DNA of 64,000 bases from assembly GCA_964606695.1 (NCBI GenBank), contig CAZSHG010000004.1, positions 106,331 through 170,330 of the forward strand. The letters run 5' to 3'. A program made the position numbers and the translations under genes. Positions within the stretch are counted from its first letter, which is position 1. Every line of letters starts with the position of its first letter. Below are positions 41,822 to 50,048 of the stretch, one piece after another. This DNA is from CAZSHG01 sp964606695 [NCBI: uncultured bacterium] (GTDB lineage Bacteria > UBP14 > UBA6098). Below the pieces are notes generated by a model. It had not been told where the DNA came from, made no database searches, and worked only from the letters and a program-made list of their open reading frames with translations.

Positions 41822-42858
41822 AGGTTCTTTCCCCTCAAAATCACGTTTCTATTTCCTTTGATTATCTCCCCGCAAACAACCGCTGAAACATCGTTCTGCG
41901 CCAGCGTTTCGACAGCACCAACGGAATCTTCCCCTTCGACGGCAATTACGTAACCGGCTCCCATATTGAATACGTCGAACATCTCGTCCATCTCGATTTC
42001 GCCTTCGCGACGGATTAATTCAAAAATTGGCGGCGCGGGTAGAGTCGAGACATCGAAGATAGCGTCACAATTACCCGGTAATATCCTCCTGAAATTGCCA
42101 CGCAATCCCCCGCCGGTGATATGCGCCATCCCTTTTATCTCGAAATTCGGCATCAATTTTTCAATTGGGCGAAGATAGCTCGGGTGAATTGCCAGTAACG
42201 CTTCGCCGATGGATTTGCCATCCAGGATTTCCGGCCTGTCGTCTATTTTGAATCGTCCATCGTCCAGGAGGACCTTTCGCGCCAACGAATAGCCGTTAGT
42301 CTGGAGCCCGTTGCTCAGGAGGGCAATTAGTTTATTTCCGGGAGTAATGTTATCACCGGTAATCAGTTCATCTTCGAAAGCCGTTCCCACGATGAATCCC
42401 ACCAGATCGAATTCGCCCGGATTATATATCCCCGGCATCTGAGCCGTTTCGCCGCCGATAAGGGATACTCCGTTCGCGCTACAAGCTATACTCAAACCTT
42501 CGACTATTTTCGTTATACCGTCCGGTTCGATGTCCGAATAGCCTACGTAATCCAGAAAGAACAGGGGTTTTGCGCCGAGTGTCAGGATGTCGTTTACGCA
42601 ATGGTTAACCAGGTCCTGTCCAACGGTATTGAGGACATTCATGGCGGAAGCTACCTTTAGCTTAGTTCCGACGCCGTCGGCAGAAGCAAGAAGCAGGCTT
42701 CTCGTTTCGGAGGGGAATCTATATACCCCTCCAAAAGCCCCTATTTCACTCGTGACGTTGGCGGAGAAAGTCGATTTAGCCAGTTCCGCGATTTTTTTTG
42801 TGGCGATTTCGGCGGAATCGAGATCGACTCCGGCGGATTTGTATGCTTTTCCGCTCAT
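41818..42858 (-). CDS. purM: Phosphoribosylformylglycinamidine cyclo-ligase (AIR synthetase)
   Basis: This 346-residue enzyme closes the imidazole ring in purine synthesis (FGAM plus ATP to AIR). YKSAGVDLDSAE at the start, SADGVGTKLKVA (the ATP-binding DGVGTK loop), GGETAQMPGIY and HITGGGLRGNFRRILP are its standard motifs, and length is normal. Cytoplasmic. The start overlaps the HD-hydrolase stop and the stop overlaps lnt, both by ATGA. Pairing of purM with lnt and an HD hydrolase seems to be lineage-specific rather than functional. Confidence 0.96.
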   Translation of the reverse strand: MSGKAYKSAGVDLDSAEIATKKIAELAKSTFSANVTSEIGAFGGVYRFPSETRSLLLASADGVGTKLKVASAMNVLNTVGQDLVNHCVNDILTLGAKPLFFLDYVGYSDIEPDGITKIVEGLSIACSANGVSLIGGETAQMPGIYNPGEFDLVGFIVGTAFEDELITGDNITPGNKLIALLSNGLQTNGYSLARKVLLDDGRFKIDDRPEILDGKSIGEALLAIHPSYLRPIEKLMPNFEIKGMAHITGGGLRGNFRRILPGNCDAIFDVSTLPAPPIFELIRREGEIEMDEMFDVFNMGAGYVIAVEGEDSVGAVETLAQNDVSAVVCGEIIKGNRNVILRGKNL

Positions 42859-43520
42859 GCCAGTTTTACTCCGTTTATAACAAGTTCGAATTTCGCTTCA
42901 AAATGAAGCGCCGCCATCTGACAGGCGTTCATACGTTTGAGGAAAATCTCGAAATACTCCATGACAGTGGATACTTCCGGATCGACTATTATATCGATTC
43001 CGATAATTTGTCCTTCTTTACCGATGTATAATTCGCTTTTTTTCGCGGCAAAATTCACGCGGTCGTGTATATCGCCGACGATATCCCCCGAAGCTCTAAC
43101 TCGTGATTCCCTGACATCGGATTTATCCGCGAGTATAAGTCCTGCTGTGATATCCGATACGGGGTCCCCCTCGCCCTCGTGATGATTGCCTATTGCGGCA
43201 ATTACCTCGTGGACTTCGTGCATGGGCATGCCAAGACGCAACAATATAGGTTTAGCGAGCAATGCCCCGTGCATAGCGTGATGTCTTCGATTTATAGTAT
43301 TTCCGATGTCGTGGATCAGACCCGCGATGGCGCAGAGTTCCGCCACTCTCGGTTCTCGTCCTAATTGAAGCAGAAGTTCCCTCGCCCTCGACGCTACGAC
43401 CTCCGTATGACTGAAACCGTGATCCGTATATCCTACCTTTTCGAGGTTGCGGTTCGACGTCTCAACGAGGTCTATTATCTCGGGATCGTTTCGAATAATT
43501 TCTATATTCACTTCCAACAT
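42855..43520 (-). CDS. HD-domain phosphohydrolase
   Basis: This 221-residue protein has an HD domain: DHGFSHTEVVASRA (His ligand), LIHDIGNTINRRHH (HD pair) and IGNHHEGEGD, followed by ILADKSDVRESRVR. These fit metal-dependent phosphohydrolases. A C-terminal part of about 80 residues (FEIFLKRMNACQM) may regulate it or make it oligomeric. The substrate (a nucleotide or a signalling nucleotide) cannot be told. The start was moved to the ATG at 43520, with GGAGGT 4 bases upstream; the longer frame to 43631 would cross the promoter. It is the first gene of the purM-lnt operon. Confidence 0.88.
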   Translation of the reverse strand: MLEVNIEIIRNDPEIIDLVETSNRNLEKVGYTDHGFSHTEVVASRARELLLQLGREPRVAELCAIAGLIHDIGNTINRRHHAMHGALLAKPILLRLGMPMHEVHEVIAAIGNHHEGEGDPVSDITAGLILADKSDVRESRVRASGDIVGDIHDRVNFAAKKSELYIGKEGQIIGIDIIVDPEVSTVMEYFEIFLKRMNACQMAALHFEAKFELVINGVKLA

Positions 43521-43548
43521 CTTACCTCCATTTTTTCCTATCTTCCGA

Positions 43549-43576
43549 AATATATAATCGACCGGCCATAAGTCAA
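43549..43576 (-). promoter_or_regulatory. Promoter of the HD-purM-lnt operon
   Basis: On the reverse strand TTGACT (43576-43571) is followed after 16 bp by TATATT (43554-43549). The leader is about 20 bases and contains GGAGGT. Confidence 0.55.
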
Positions 43577-43634
43577 GGTAAAGGCAACATGTATTTTCAG
43601 AAGGATAAAGATTCTCAATATACACAAGCACGGG

Positions 43635-43661
43635 TTGACAAATCGGGTTTTGGGGTATTTA
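43635..43661 (+). promoter_or_regulatory. Promoter of the mannosyltransferase-like gene, probably leaderless
   Basis: TTGACA (43635-43640) starts exactly 37 bases before the ATG at 43672. The best -10 match is TATTTA (43656-43661) at a short 15-bp spacing. No Shine-Dalgarno sequence precedes the ATG. Confidence 0.5.
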
Positions 43662-43671
43662 TTTCGTTATT

Positions 43672-44736
43672 ATGACGCGAGTTTTATTTATAGAGCCTTA
43701 TTACGGCGACAGTCATGCACACCTCGTGGATGGTTTGATGAAAAGGCTTCCATGCGAGTGCGAACTACTCAGTATGTCGCCCCGTAAGTGGAAATGGCGG
43801 ATGCGCGGCGGCACTATTTATCTGGCGAAAGAAGCGGGGAAGATCGCTCCGTGCGATATAATCTTCGCCGGTGATTTTCTCGATCTGCCCGTTTTTCTTG
43901 CTCTCGGGCCAAAATGGCTTTCCAACTGCCGTAAAATTGTCTATTTTCATGAAAACCAGCTTACATATCCGGTCCAGGTCGAGGACGAACGAGATTTCCA
44001 TTTTGGCCTTACGAACGTAACGACGGCGCTGACCGCGGATAGAATCGCTTTTAACAGCGAATTCCATCGAAGGGAATTTATCGAGGCAATAGGTGAATTT
44101 ATAAAGAAATTCCCGGATTATCGTCCAAAGGACGTCGGAAAGGAAATTAAACTTAGATCGTCGATAAATCCGATTCCTCTCGATATACAGAATATCCCCC
44201 GGAAAATAAATAGAACCGGTCGGCTTCGTATCCTCTGGAACCAGCGATGGGAATTCGATAAAGCGCCTGAGACGTTGTTTGAGATTTTGTTTTCGCTGGT
44301 CGATGCCGGAGTTGAATTCGAGATTGTAGTTGCCGGGGAGGTTTTTAAGGATTATCCGGAGATATTCGACGTTGCCGAAGGAAGGTTACGGAGCAGGATT
44401 GTGTCCTGGGGATATATCGAAAATAGGCGGAAATACCTGGAGACTTTAGCCGACTGCGACGTAGTGGTTTCCACCGCTATTCACGAATTTTTTGGGATAG
44501 CCGTAGCGGAAGCTGTAGCGGCTGGATGTCGCCCGCTACTACCGAGAAGACTCGCCTACACCGACATTTATCCCGATGAATTCCTATATTCCGACGAGGA
44601 CGATTTTCAGGAACAGCTTCGGAAAATGGCGACTTGCCCGGAGATACTGAGAAATGACGATTACAGGAAATTAGTAGAACACCTCGATTGGCGGGAACAA
44701 ATTCAGCTTTATGAGGATCTCATATTGAATTGGTAA
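43672..44736 (+). CDS. tRNA-queuosine mannosyltransferase-like glycosyltransferase (QTMAN/GTDC1, DUF3524)
   Basis: The 354-residue protein matches the DUF3524/GT4 group that in eukaryotes includes QTMAN. Typical are FIEPYYGDSHAHLVDGLM at the start, SPRKWKWRMRGGTIYLAKE, YFHENQLTYPVQ and ADRIAFNSEFHRREF in the first half, and a GT-B second half ending with HEFFGIAVAEAVAAGCRPLLP (the EX7E-like nucleotide-sugar site). The family transfers a hexose to queuosine of tRNA, but bacterial members are little studied, so a cell-surface role remains possible. No queuosine genes are in the window. It converges with the TetR gene. Confidence 0.8.
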   Translation: MTRVLFIEPYYGDSHAHLVDGLMKRLPCECELLSMSPRKWKWRMRGGTIYLAKEAGKIAPCDIIFAGDFLDLPVFLALGPKWLSNCRKIVYFHENQLTYPVQVEDERDFHFGLTNVTTALTADRIAFNSEFHRREFIEAIGEFIKKFPDYRPKDVGKEIKLRSSINPIPLDIQNIPRKINRTGRLRILWNQRWEFDKAPETLFEILFSLVDAGVEFEIVVAGEVFKDYPEIFDVAEGRLRSRIVSWGYIENRRKYLETLADCDVVVSTAIHEFFGIAVAEAVAAGCRPLLPRRLAYTDIYPDEFLYSDEDDFQEQLRKMATCPEILRNDDYRKLVEHLDWREQIQLYEDLILNW

Positions 44737-44752
44737 TTCAGGAAGTAAATTC

Positions 44753-45394
44753 TTATTTCCTGGATAGGCCTTCGAAGACTATATCGAGTATGCCGTTTGC
44801 GTGTTCCTCCAGCGATTTCCGGCTCTCGCCGTCAATGCCGTAATAATCGCCCATCGCGGGACTCACGGTAGCCTGTTGAAATCCCGTTATCAGGACGACG
44901 AGCTCGAACACGACCATATCCATATCAATATCCGCCCTGATTTCGCCTCGTTGCTGAGCCTTTTTTATTATTTCCCTCATATAATTCAACGAAGGTTCGG
45001 TCATAATACGGCTTATCTCGTTATCGAAGGGTATGCTTGTATCACCGACCATAGCGAAATAAAAATGCACCTGCGCCGGATAATTTTCCTGGAATTCCCG
45101 GAAGAATAACATGGTGCGCAATAGGGTCTCGCGGAAAGGCTGTTTTGCGACATTGCCCACAAATTCCGCCCGATGGGACATATAGGATTCTTTGACGTAG
45201 GAAACGAGGTATAGGTAGAAGTCTTTTTTGTCGTCGAAATATTGATAAATACTGCCTTTAGCGATATCGGCACGGTCAACTATCGAGTTTATGCTGGTCT
45301 GCGCGTAACCGTTCGCCGCGAATTCCTCTATCGCCGCGTCGATAATTTTTTTCCGTTTCTCATCTGGCAAGTTGAAAAATGTTTGTTTAGGCAT
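44753..45394 (-). CDS. TetR/AcrR-family transcriptional regulator
   Basis: The 213-residue protein has the TetR helix-turn-helix at the N-terminus (KKIIDAAIEEFAANGYAQTS, then DIAKGSIYQYFDDKKDFYLYLV) and a helical ligand-binding half of low similarity. It would be a repressor that responds to a small molecule. No efflux pump or other usual target lies next to it: the neighbours are a glycosyltransferase (convergent) and a HEAT-repeat gene (divergent, 113 bp away). The shared upstream region with the HEAT gene is the likeliest operator, but no clear palindrome is seen there. Confidence 0.93.
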   Translation of the reverse strand: MPKQTFFNLPDEKRKKIIDAAIEEFAANGYAQTSINSIVDRADIAKGSIYQYFDDKKDFYLYLVSYVKESYMSHRAEFVGNVAKQPFRETLLRTMLFFREFQENYPAQVHFYFAMVGDTSIPFDNEISRIMTEPSLNYMREIIKKAQQRGEIRADIDMDMVVFELVVLITGFQQATVSPAMGDYYGIDGESRKSLEEHANGILDIVFEGLSRK

Positions 45395-45507
45395 TATATT
45401 CGGTTTCGTTTAGTTTATTCTTTTCTATTTTAAGTTCGTGAATTTACTCAATTGGCGGTTCAAGTCAAGGTTTTTTTGAGTTATTGCATATATGACCGGG
45501 CGGAAAT

Positions 45508-46254
45508 ATGGGATTCGACAGCATCGAGAACGCGGTGAATAATAATCCCGATTTGCTATATAGGCTTCTTCGGGATGAGACCGTCGATATTCGGCTTATC
45601 GCTTTCGACACTTTTTTGAGACTTCTCAACAGGGAAGATTCGAGTGCAAAAAAGGTCTTTTCGGATATTCTGACCGTCATCCGCGTGGAGCTGATACCCA
45701 ACCTATCGGACGAGTCCGACCTGGACAAACGTGGCGGGTTGATCCACGTTCTCGATGGGATTCAGGGACTTTGTTGTTCGACGTTCAACGGCGGGAATTT
45801 CGTGCCGTTTATAGATACCTGTTTCGAATTGACAAAACACCCGTTCCCAAAGGTCAAGGCCTCCGCCCTACGAACACTGGGGAAACTCTTCATGCGGAAT
45901 CCCGACGAACTCGACGATACGCGGGCAAATAAGATGTTACGCTTCTTCAGTTCCAACGAAGGCGTAGTTCGCACTGCGGCGGTGGGAGCCTGGAGCGATC
46001 TGTCGATTTCTGCTGTAGAAAAGGCGGTCGAGGCAATCAGCCCAATATATCGGCTTCTTCAGGATGATGACGCCGAAGTTCGCGCGGAAGCGGCGGGGTT
46101 CTTCCATAGCCTGGCCGATGCCGGTTGCGACCAGTGCGCGGTGGCACTCCCCCTACTAAGGCAAATTAAGAATTCCGATACGGATGATTTCCCACGGGAA
46201 AGGGCGGGTGCCGCAGTGCAGGCTATCAATAATTCACTCGGTAAATTAATCTGA
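45508..46254 (+). CDS. HEAT-repeat-like helical protein
   Basis: The 248-residue protein consists of helical pairs of the HEAT type: YRLLRDETVDIRLIAFDTFLR, FPKVKASALRTLGKLF, EGVVRTAAVGAWSDL and DDDAEVRAEAAGFFHSL. About six repeats cover the whole protein. No signal peptide, membrane segment or enzyme motif is seen, so it is probably a cytoplasmic scaffold. It is divergent from the TetR gene and 45 bp before the trkH remnant. Start at the ATG at 45508; the Shine-Dalgarno sequence (GGGCGGAAA) is weak. Confidence 0.7.
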   Translation: MGFDSIENAVNNNPDLLYRLLRDETVDIRLIAFDTFLRLLNREDSSAKKVFSDILTVIRVELIPNLSDESDLDKRGGLIHVLDGIQGLCCSTFNGGNFVPFIDTCFELTKHPFPKVKASALRTLGKLFMRNPDELDDTRANKMLRFFSSNEGVVRTAAVGAWSDLSISAVEKAVEAISPIYRLLQDDDAEVRAEAAGFFHSLADAGCDQCAVALPLLRQIKNSDTDDFPRERAGAAVQAINNSLGKLI

Positions 46255-46299
46255 GATAATTTCGCTTTCGTAACGGTCGATTCTCACTAAATTCTACTT

Positions 46300-47013
46300 A
46301 TGCGTAATAAATTCAAATCGCTACATGCAGTCCTGAATACGCTCGGTTCGATTCTCGTCGCGTTGAGCTGGGTAATACTCATATCTACCGTTATAGTTTT
46401 ATTTCACAATGAGACTGTATTATATCATTATAGAACTTTGATAGCGTTCATATTTTCCGCGGCGATAGCACTTATTATCGGATTGCTTTTGAAGACTTTT
46501 TCCCGCAAAGTGGGATTAAACCTCGTTCACGCGATGTTGGTTTGCAGTATCAGCTGGCTGGTTTGTTCTATAATCGGTGCCGTTCCTGTTATGATTATCG
46601 TCTGTCTCGCGACGGCCCGAAAGCGCCTTTCGATAACGTCGAAATGCTTTACTGGCGGGGTTTGTAGAAAGGCTTGTGAAGGCTAGTTAATGCCAACCGA
46701 CGGCTACGCTCTCAGCCATCAGGGCGTTCTGAAACAACTGGAGTATAATTTTTGGGCGATTCTCTTTCAGGTCATGTCGATTCTCACCACAACCGGTTTC
46801 GGGACATCGGATATTGGAGGACCTTTTTTCGGTTATGTCGCGAAGCAATTGTTTCTTATAATGATGGTAATCGGAGGTTGTATCGGTTCCACCGGCGGCG
46901 GGATAAAGGTCTTGCGGGTGGCCATTCTTATCCGCATTTTAGAGCGCGATTTCGTGCCGGGTTCCGAGCTTATGGAAAGTTTCAAGCTGATTATGGAGAG
47001 GGAGTCGGGTTGA
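46300..47013 (+). pseudogene. trkH: Decayed TrkH/KtrB potassium transporter
   Basis: Two pieces of one ancestral gene. The first frame (46300-46686) has the first membrane helices (ILVALSWVILISTVIV, AIALIIGLLL, SWLVCSIIGAVPV) and then turns into non-homologous sequence up to a stop. The second (46690-47013) has a later pore loop, ILTTTGFGTSDI, and the family's GGCIGSTGGGIKVLR, then stops early. The middle of the protein (roughly the first two pore loops and their helices) and the C-terminal part are missing. A functional channel needs four pore loops, so this is a remnant. No trkA-like gene is nearby. Confidence 0.85.
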
Positions 47014-47030
47014 GATAGCACAATCCGTGC

Positions 47031-47059
47031 TTGACATTTGGGGTGTTTATAAATAATTT
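47031..47059 (+). promoter_or_regulatory. Promoter of tRNA-Pro
   Basis: TTGACA (47031-47036) and TAATTT (47054-47059) are spaced by 17 bp; the tRNA starts 15 bases later. The same two boxes and spacing precede tRNA-Arg. Confidence 0.75.
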
Positions 47060-47073
47060 ACAAGGTTGTATTT

Positions 47074-47147
47074 CGGGGCGTGGCGCAGCCTGGTAGCGCG
47101 CCTGCTTTGGGAGCAGGAAGTCGTAGGTTCAAATCCTATCGCCCCGA
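47074..47147 (+). tRNA. tRNA-Pro (anticodon TGG)
   Basis: A 74-base cloverleaf: acceptor CGGGGCG/CGCCCCG with discriminator A, D-arm with AGCCTGGTAGCGC, anticodon stem CCTGC/GCAGG with loop TTTGGGA (anticodon TGG) and T-arm with GGTTCAAATCC. The 3' CCA is not encoded. It has its own promoter and lies 77 bp before glyQS. Confidence 0.97.
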
Positions 47148-47170
47148 TGTTTTGATGCAATCAACCTAAC

Positions 47171-47199
47171 TTGAAATTACTTTATATTGGATTTAATAT
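47171..47199 (+). promoter_or_regulatory. Promoter of glyQS
   Basis: TTGAAA (47171-47176) and TAATAT (47194-47199) are spaced by 17 bp. A leader of about 20 bases with GAAGGA precedes the ATG at 47225. Confidence 0.65.
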
Positions 47200-47224
47200 T
47201 TAGAATCGAAAACGAAGGATACGG

Positions 47225-48580
47225 ATGTCGAAATCTAAGGATATTATGAAAGAAATCACCGCGCTGACCAAGAGACGCGGTTTTATTTTCCAATCGAGCG
47301 AGATATATGGCGGCGTGGCATCGACATACGATTACGGCTCGCTGGGAGTCGAATTGAAACGAAACGTGAAAGAACTCTGGTGGCGCGAGATGGTGCAACT
47401 CAGGTCGGATATCGAAGGCATCGATTCTGCGATTATAATGCATCCCGAGGTTTGGGTTGCAAGCGGCCATGTAGATGAATTCGTCGATCCGCTGGTCGAA
47501 TGCAAGCAATGTCACCATCGTTTCAAGGCGGACGATCTCGACAATCCCGTCCAATGTCCCGATTGCGGCACGCGCGATAGTTTCACCGAGCCGAGGTTGT
47601 TTCACCTTATGTTCCAGACTTATATGGGGCCGGTTCAATCCGAGGATAATATCGCCTATCTCCGTCCAGAAACCGCGCAGGGAATATATGTAAATTACGA
47701 AAACGTCCGCACGCCAGCGCGGCAAAAAGTCCCATTCGGCATCGCGCAAATAGGCAAGGCTTTCCGCAACGAGATTACTCCCGGCAACTTCACGTTCCGA
47801 ACCAGGGAATTCGAACAAATGGAGATGCAGTATTTCGTCCATCCGAAAGAAGCCGATAAATGGTTCGAGCATTGGAAAGAAGAGCGCCGGAAATGGTATA
47901 TGGGGTTGGGTTTCAAGATGGAGAATCTTCATTTTCATGAACATGAGAAGCTGGCTCATTACGCCAAAGCGGCTGTAGATATCGAATACGATTTTCCTTT
48001 CGGAAGAAGCGAACTCGAAGGTATCCACAATCGGGGCGATTTCGATTTAACACACCATCAGGAACATTCCGGCAAGAGCATGGAGTATTTCGACCAGGCC
48101 AACGATGAACGGTATATCCCATATATAATCGAGACCTCTGGCGGCGTGGACAGGTGTATCCTCGCCCTACTTATCGACGCTTACGAGGAGGAACCGGAAC
48201 CGGATGATCCCAACAAAACCCGCACGGTATTGAAATTCCATCCGAAGGTAGCGCCGGTGAAGGTCGGCATATTCCCGCTTGTTAAACGTGAAGGGATGCC
48301 GGAAATAGCCCGCGAAATAGAAGCCGATCTTCGGAAACACTTTATGGTGTTTTACGACGACGGCGGTTCAATTGGCAGGCGTTATCGAAGGCAGGACGAA
48401 GCGGGAACGCCTTTCTGTGTTACCGTCGATGGGCAAACTCTCGAGGACCGCACAGTAACCATTCGTGAAAGGGATACGATGGTGCAGGTTCGCGTAAATA
48501 TCGACGATATCCCGAAAATGGTTAGAGAATATATCGAAACCTGGGAACGAAACAAGGGACTTGCCGTAGAAAATGCTTAA
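47225..48580 (+). CDS. glyQS: Glycyl-tRNA synthetase, single-chain (alpha2, eukaryote/archaeal-like) type
   Basis: This 451-residue class II enzyme attaches glycine to tRNA-Gly. The N-terminus (KEITALTKRRGFIFQSSEIYGG) and YDYGSLGVELKRNVKELWW are diagnostic of the dimeric type, as opposed to the alpha2beta2 enzyme. Motif 2 lies in IGKAFRNEITPGNFTFRTREFEQME. Motif 3 with the class II Arg is in ETSGGVDRCILALL. C-x2-C pairs at CKQCHHRF and CPDCGTR form a zinc-knuckle-like insert. The C-terminal anticodon-binding domain (from about 350, KVAPVKVGIFPL) is complete. It has its own promoter and Shine-Dalgarno sequence. Confidence 0.96.
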   Translation: MSKSKDIMKEITALTKRRGFIFQSSEIYGGVASTYDYGSLGVELKRNVKELWWREMVQLRSDIEGIDSAIIMHPEVWVASGHVDEFVDPLVECKQCHHRFKADDLDNPVQCPDCGTRDSFTEPRLFHLMFQTYMGPVQSEDNIAYLRPETAQGIYVNYENVRTPARQKVPFGIAQIGKAFRNEITPGNFTFRTREFEQMEMQYFVHPKEADKWFEHWKEERRKWYMGLGFKMENLHFHEHEKLAHYAKAAVDIEYDFPFGRSELEGIHNRGDFDLTHHQEHSGKSMEYFDQANDERYIPYIIETSGGVDRCILALLIDAYEEEPEPDDPNKTRTVLKFHPKVAPVKVGIFPLVKREGMPEIAREIEADLRKHFMVFYDDGGSIGRRYRRQDEAGTPFCVTVDGQTLEDRTVTIRERDTMVQVRVNIDDIPKMVREYIETWERNKGLAVENA

Positions 48581-48669
48581 TCATAGGGGCAACACGGTTT
48601 CCCGATAAATAAAAATACCGTTTGCGCAAAGCTTATTTTGATATTAAATTGAATTGATGAGGTAATGTT

Positions 48670-48954
48670 ATGATAACATGGGCATTAATAATATTTATTC
48701 TCGACGCGATACTTTACTATAGCCTCGTTTCCGGGAAATGTGGGCAACAGTGTTCTCTGTTTTTTTGTATCGGTATCGCGGTTGCGGCCCTCGGTATCCT
48801 CATCAGGACTTTTGTCAAGATTCGCGCGGGACGTTTCGAGCAAATGGATAAAGAATTACGGCGGATGAAAGATGATAACAAAGAGTTATTGGAAAGGATC
48901 TCGAACATCCGCGAACAACAGATAATAGACCGCACCGACAAAGACCTTATCTAA
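48670..48954 (+). CDS. Small membrane protein with coiled-coil tail
   Basis: The 94-residue product has two hydrophobic segments (about 3-19 and 27-46) separated by GKCGQQC, then a charged, heptad-like helix (QMDKELRRMKDDNKELLERI). I recognise no family. GAGGTAA precedes the ATG. It stands alone between glyQS and the mglB gene, which comes from the other strand. It could be a small membrane adaptor; nothing in the sequence shows its partner. Confidence 0.6.
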   Translation: MITWALIIFILDAILYYSLVSGKCGQQCSLFFCIGIAVAALGILIRTFVKIRAGRFEQMDKELRRMKDDNKELLERISNIREQQIIDRTDKDLI

Positions 48955-49000
48955 AATCAATAAAAAATATTTTCAGGAATCCTGTCTTCGCGAACTACTT

Positions 49001-49402
49001 CTATGCAAAGATACTGTTAAGTATAGGGATCAGATCGTTAGATATTTCCCTGGAATACAATCTGACTACACTCGATGTAATTCCGGTGTCCGCTATTGCG
49101 ACAATGAACGCTTCCGGCATGATGCTATGAATATGCAGGTTTTGGTGAGTCCCCTGGTAACTTGTTGCGGCGAATTTTTTCTCTCCCAGAGCGGACGCCA
49201 GCGCTTGAGTGCTCGATAGTCCCGCCGTAGCGAGAACCGCGAGAGAATTCACGTTAACGCCGGAGAAATCCCCGGCCTGGCTCAGGATAAAACCGCTTCG
49301 GCTGACCAGAACAACGGATTTAGCCCCGGTATCGCTCAAATATGTTACGAGCAGTTCGGTTAATTTCCTGCTGTCTTCTCCCTGAATAACTACGTTCTTC
49401 AT
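49001..49402 (-). CDS. mglB: MglB-like Roadblock/LC7 protein
   Basis: This 133-residue protein has the Roadblock/LC7 fold (LTELLVTYLSDTGAKSVVLVSRSGFILSQAG, later LAVLATAGLSSTQALASALG and the final strands AFIVAIAD). In Myxococcus and Thermus such MglB homodimers act as GTPase-activating proteins for MglA and mark the lagging pole. It starts 4 bp after mglA, so both are made together. The protein lacks the long C-terminal tail of the Myxococcus protein. A plain Roadblock protein of unknown partner is the alternative, but the adjoining mglA speaks for the pair. Confidence 0.85.
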   Translation of the reverse strand: MKNVVIQGEDSRKLTELLVTYLSDTGAKSVVLVSRSGFILSQAGDFSGVNVNSLAVLATAGLSSTQALASALGEKKFAATSYQGTHQNLHIHSIMPEAFIVAIADTGITSSVVRLYSREISNDLIPILNSIFA

Positions 49403-49406
49403 AGTT

Positions 49407-50012
49407 TTAATTCCTCGGTTTGATATCCTCTAAAAGCTTCCTGACGCATATCCTGCAAACAGCGTTGAGCGTATCGAATACTTTCGTCCCGTTTATCGCT
49501 ATCGATTCGAAAACGGGAACCGGGTTTGGGACATTATTCAACAACTCATCCATGGATTCTATTTTCGATATCTGTTCAAGATCGCGTTTATTGTATTGCA
49601 GGACGTAGGACATATCCGTAAGTAGAATCCCGAAATCCGCCAGGTTGTCTATGAGGTTTTGAAACGATTCCGCATTCGCTTTCTGTCTGTTCCATTGGGA
49701 ATCCGCTACAAAAACGACCGCATCGGCTCCCTGAAGGACGAGTCGTCTCGTTGCATTATAATGAACCTGTCCGGGGACTGTATATAACTGAAATTTAGTT
49801 GTGAACCCGGGGATTATTTTCGATTGTATCGGAAGGAAATCGAAATAAAGCGTCCTGTCACCCTCGGTTGAAATCGATATCATTTCCGACGCTTCCTTGC
49901 AGGATATCTTCTTCCTAATATACTCCAGATTCGTGGTTTTCCCGGACATAGCCGGTCCATAATAAACGATTTTGATGCAAATCTCTTTGTCAACTACGTT
50001 TACTTGAGCCAT
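49407..50012 (-). CDS. mglA: MglA-like small Ras-family GTPase
   Basis: This 201-residue GTPase has the MglA set: YYGPAMSGKTTNLEYI (P-loop with the extra Met-Ser), the switch I region around STEGDRTLYFDFLP, TVPGQVHYNATRRLVLQGADAVVFVADSQ (switch II with PGQ instead of AGQ, as in MglA) and NKRD (guanine recognition). In studied bacteria MglA-GTP marks the leading pole and directs motility or pilus machinery. The upstream gene encodes a Glu-rich membrane protein, so the operon reads membrane protein, mglA, mglB. No gliding or pilus genes are in the window. Confidence 0.9.
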   Translation of the reverse strand: MAQVNVVDKEICIKIVYYGPAMSGKTTNLEYIRKKISCKEASEMISISTEGDRTLYFDFLPIQSKIIPGFTTKFQLYTVPGQVHYNATRRLVLQGADAVVFVADSQWNRQKANAESFQNLIDNLADFGILLTDMSYVLQYNKRDLEQISKIESMDELLNNVPNPVPVFESIAINGTKVFDTLNAVCRICVRKLLEDIKPRN

Positions 50013-50048
50013 TTTAATCTATGTATCTTTCAAAACGCATTTAGTTTC

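Noticed and set aside
43521-43631. Longer start of the HD hydrolase
   Set aside because: The extension crosses the predicted promoter and lacks a Shine-Dalgarno sequence; the ATG at 43520 has GGAGGT.
47177-48028. Reverse-strand frame opposite glyQS
   Set aside because: It lies wholly antisense to a clear glycyl-tRNA synthetase and shows no motif of its own.
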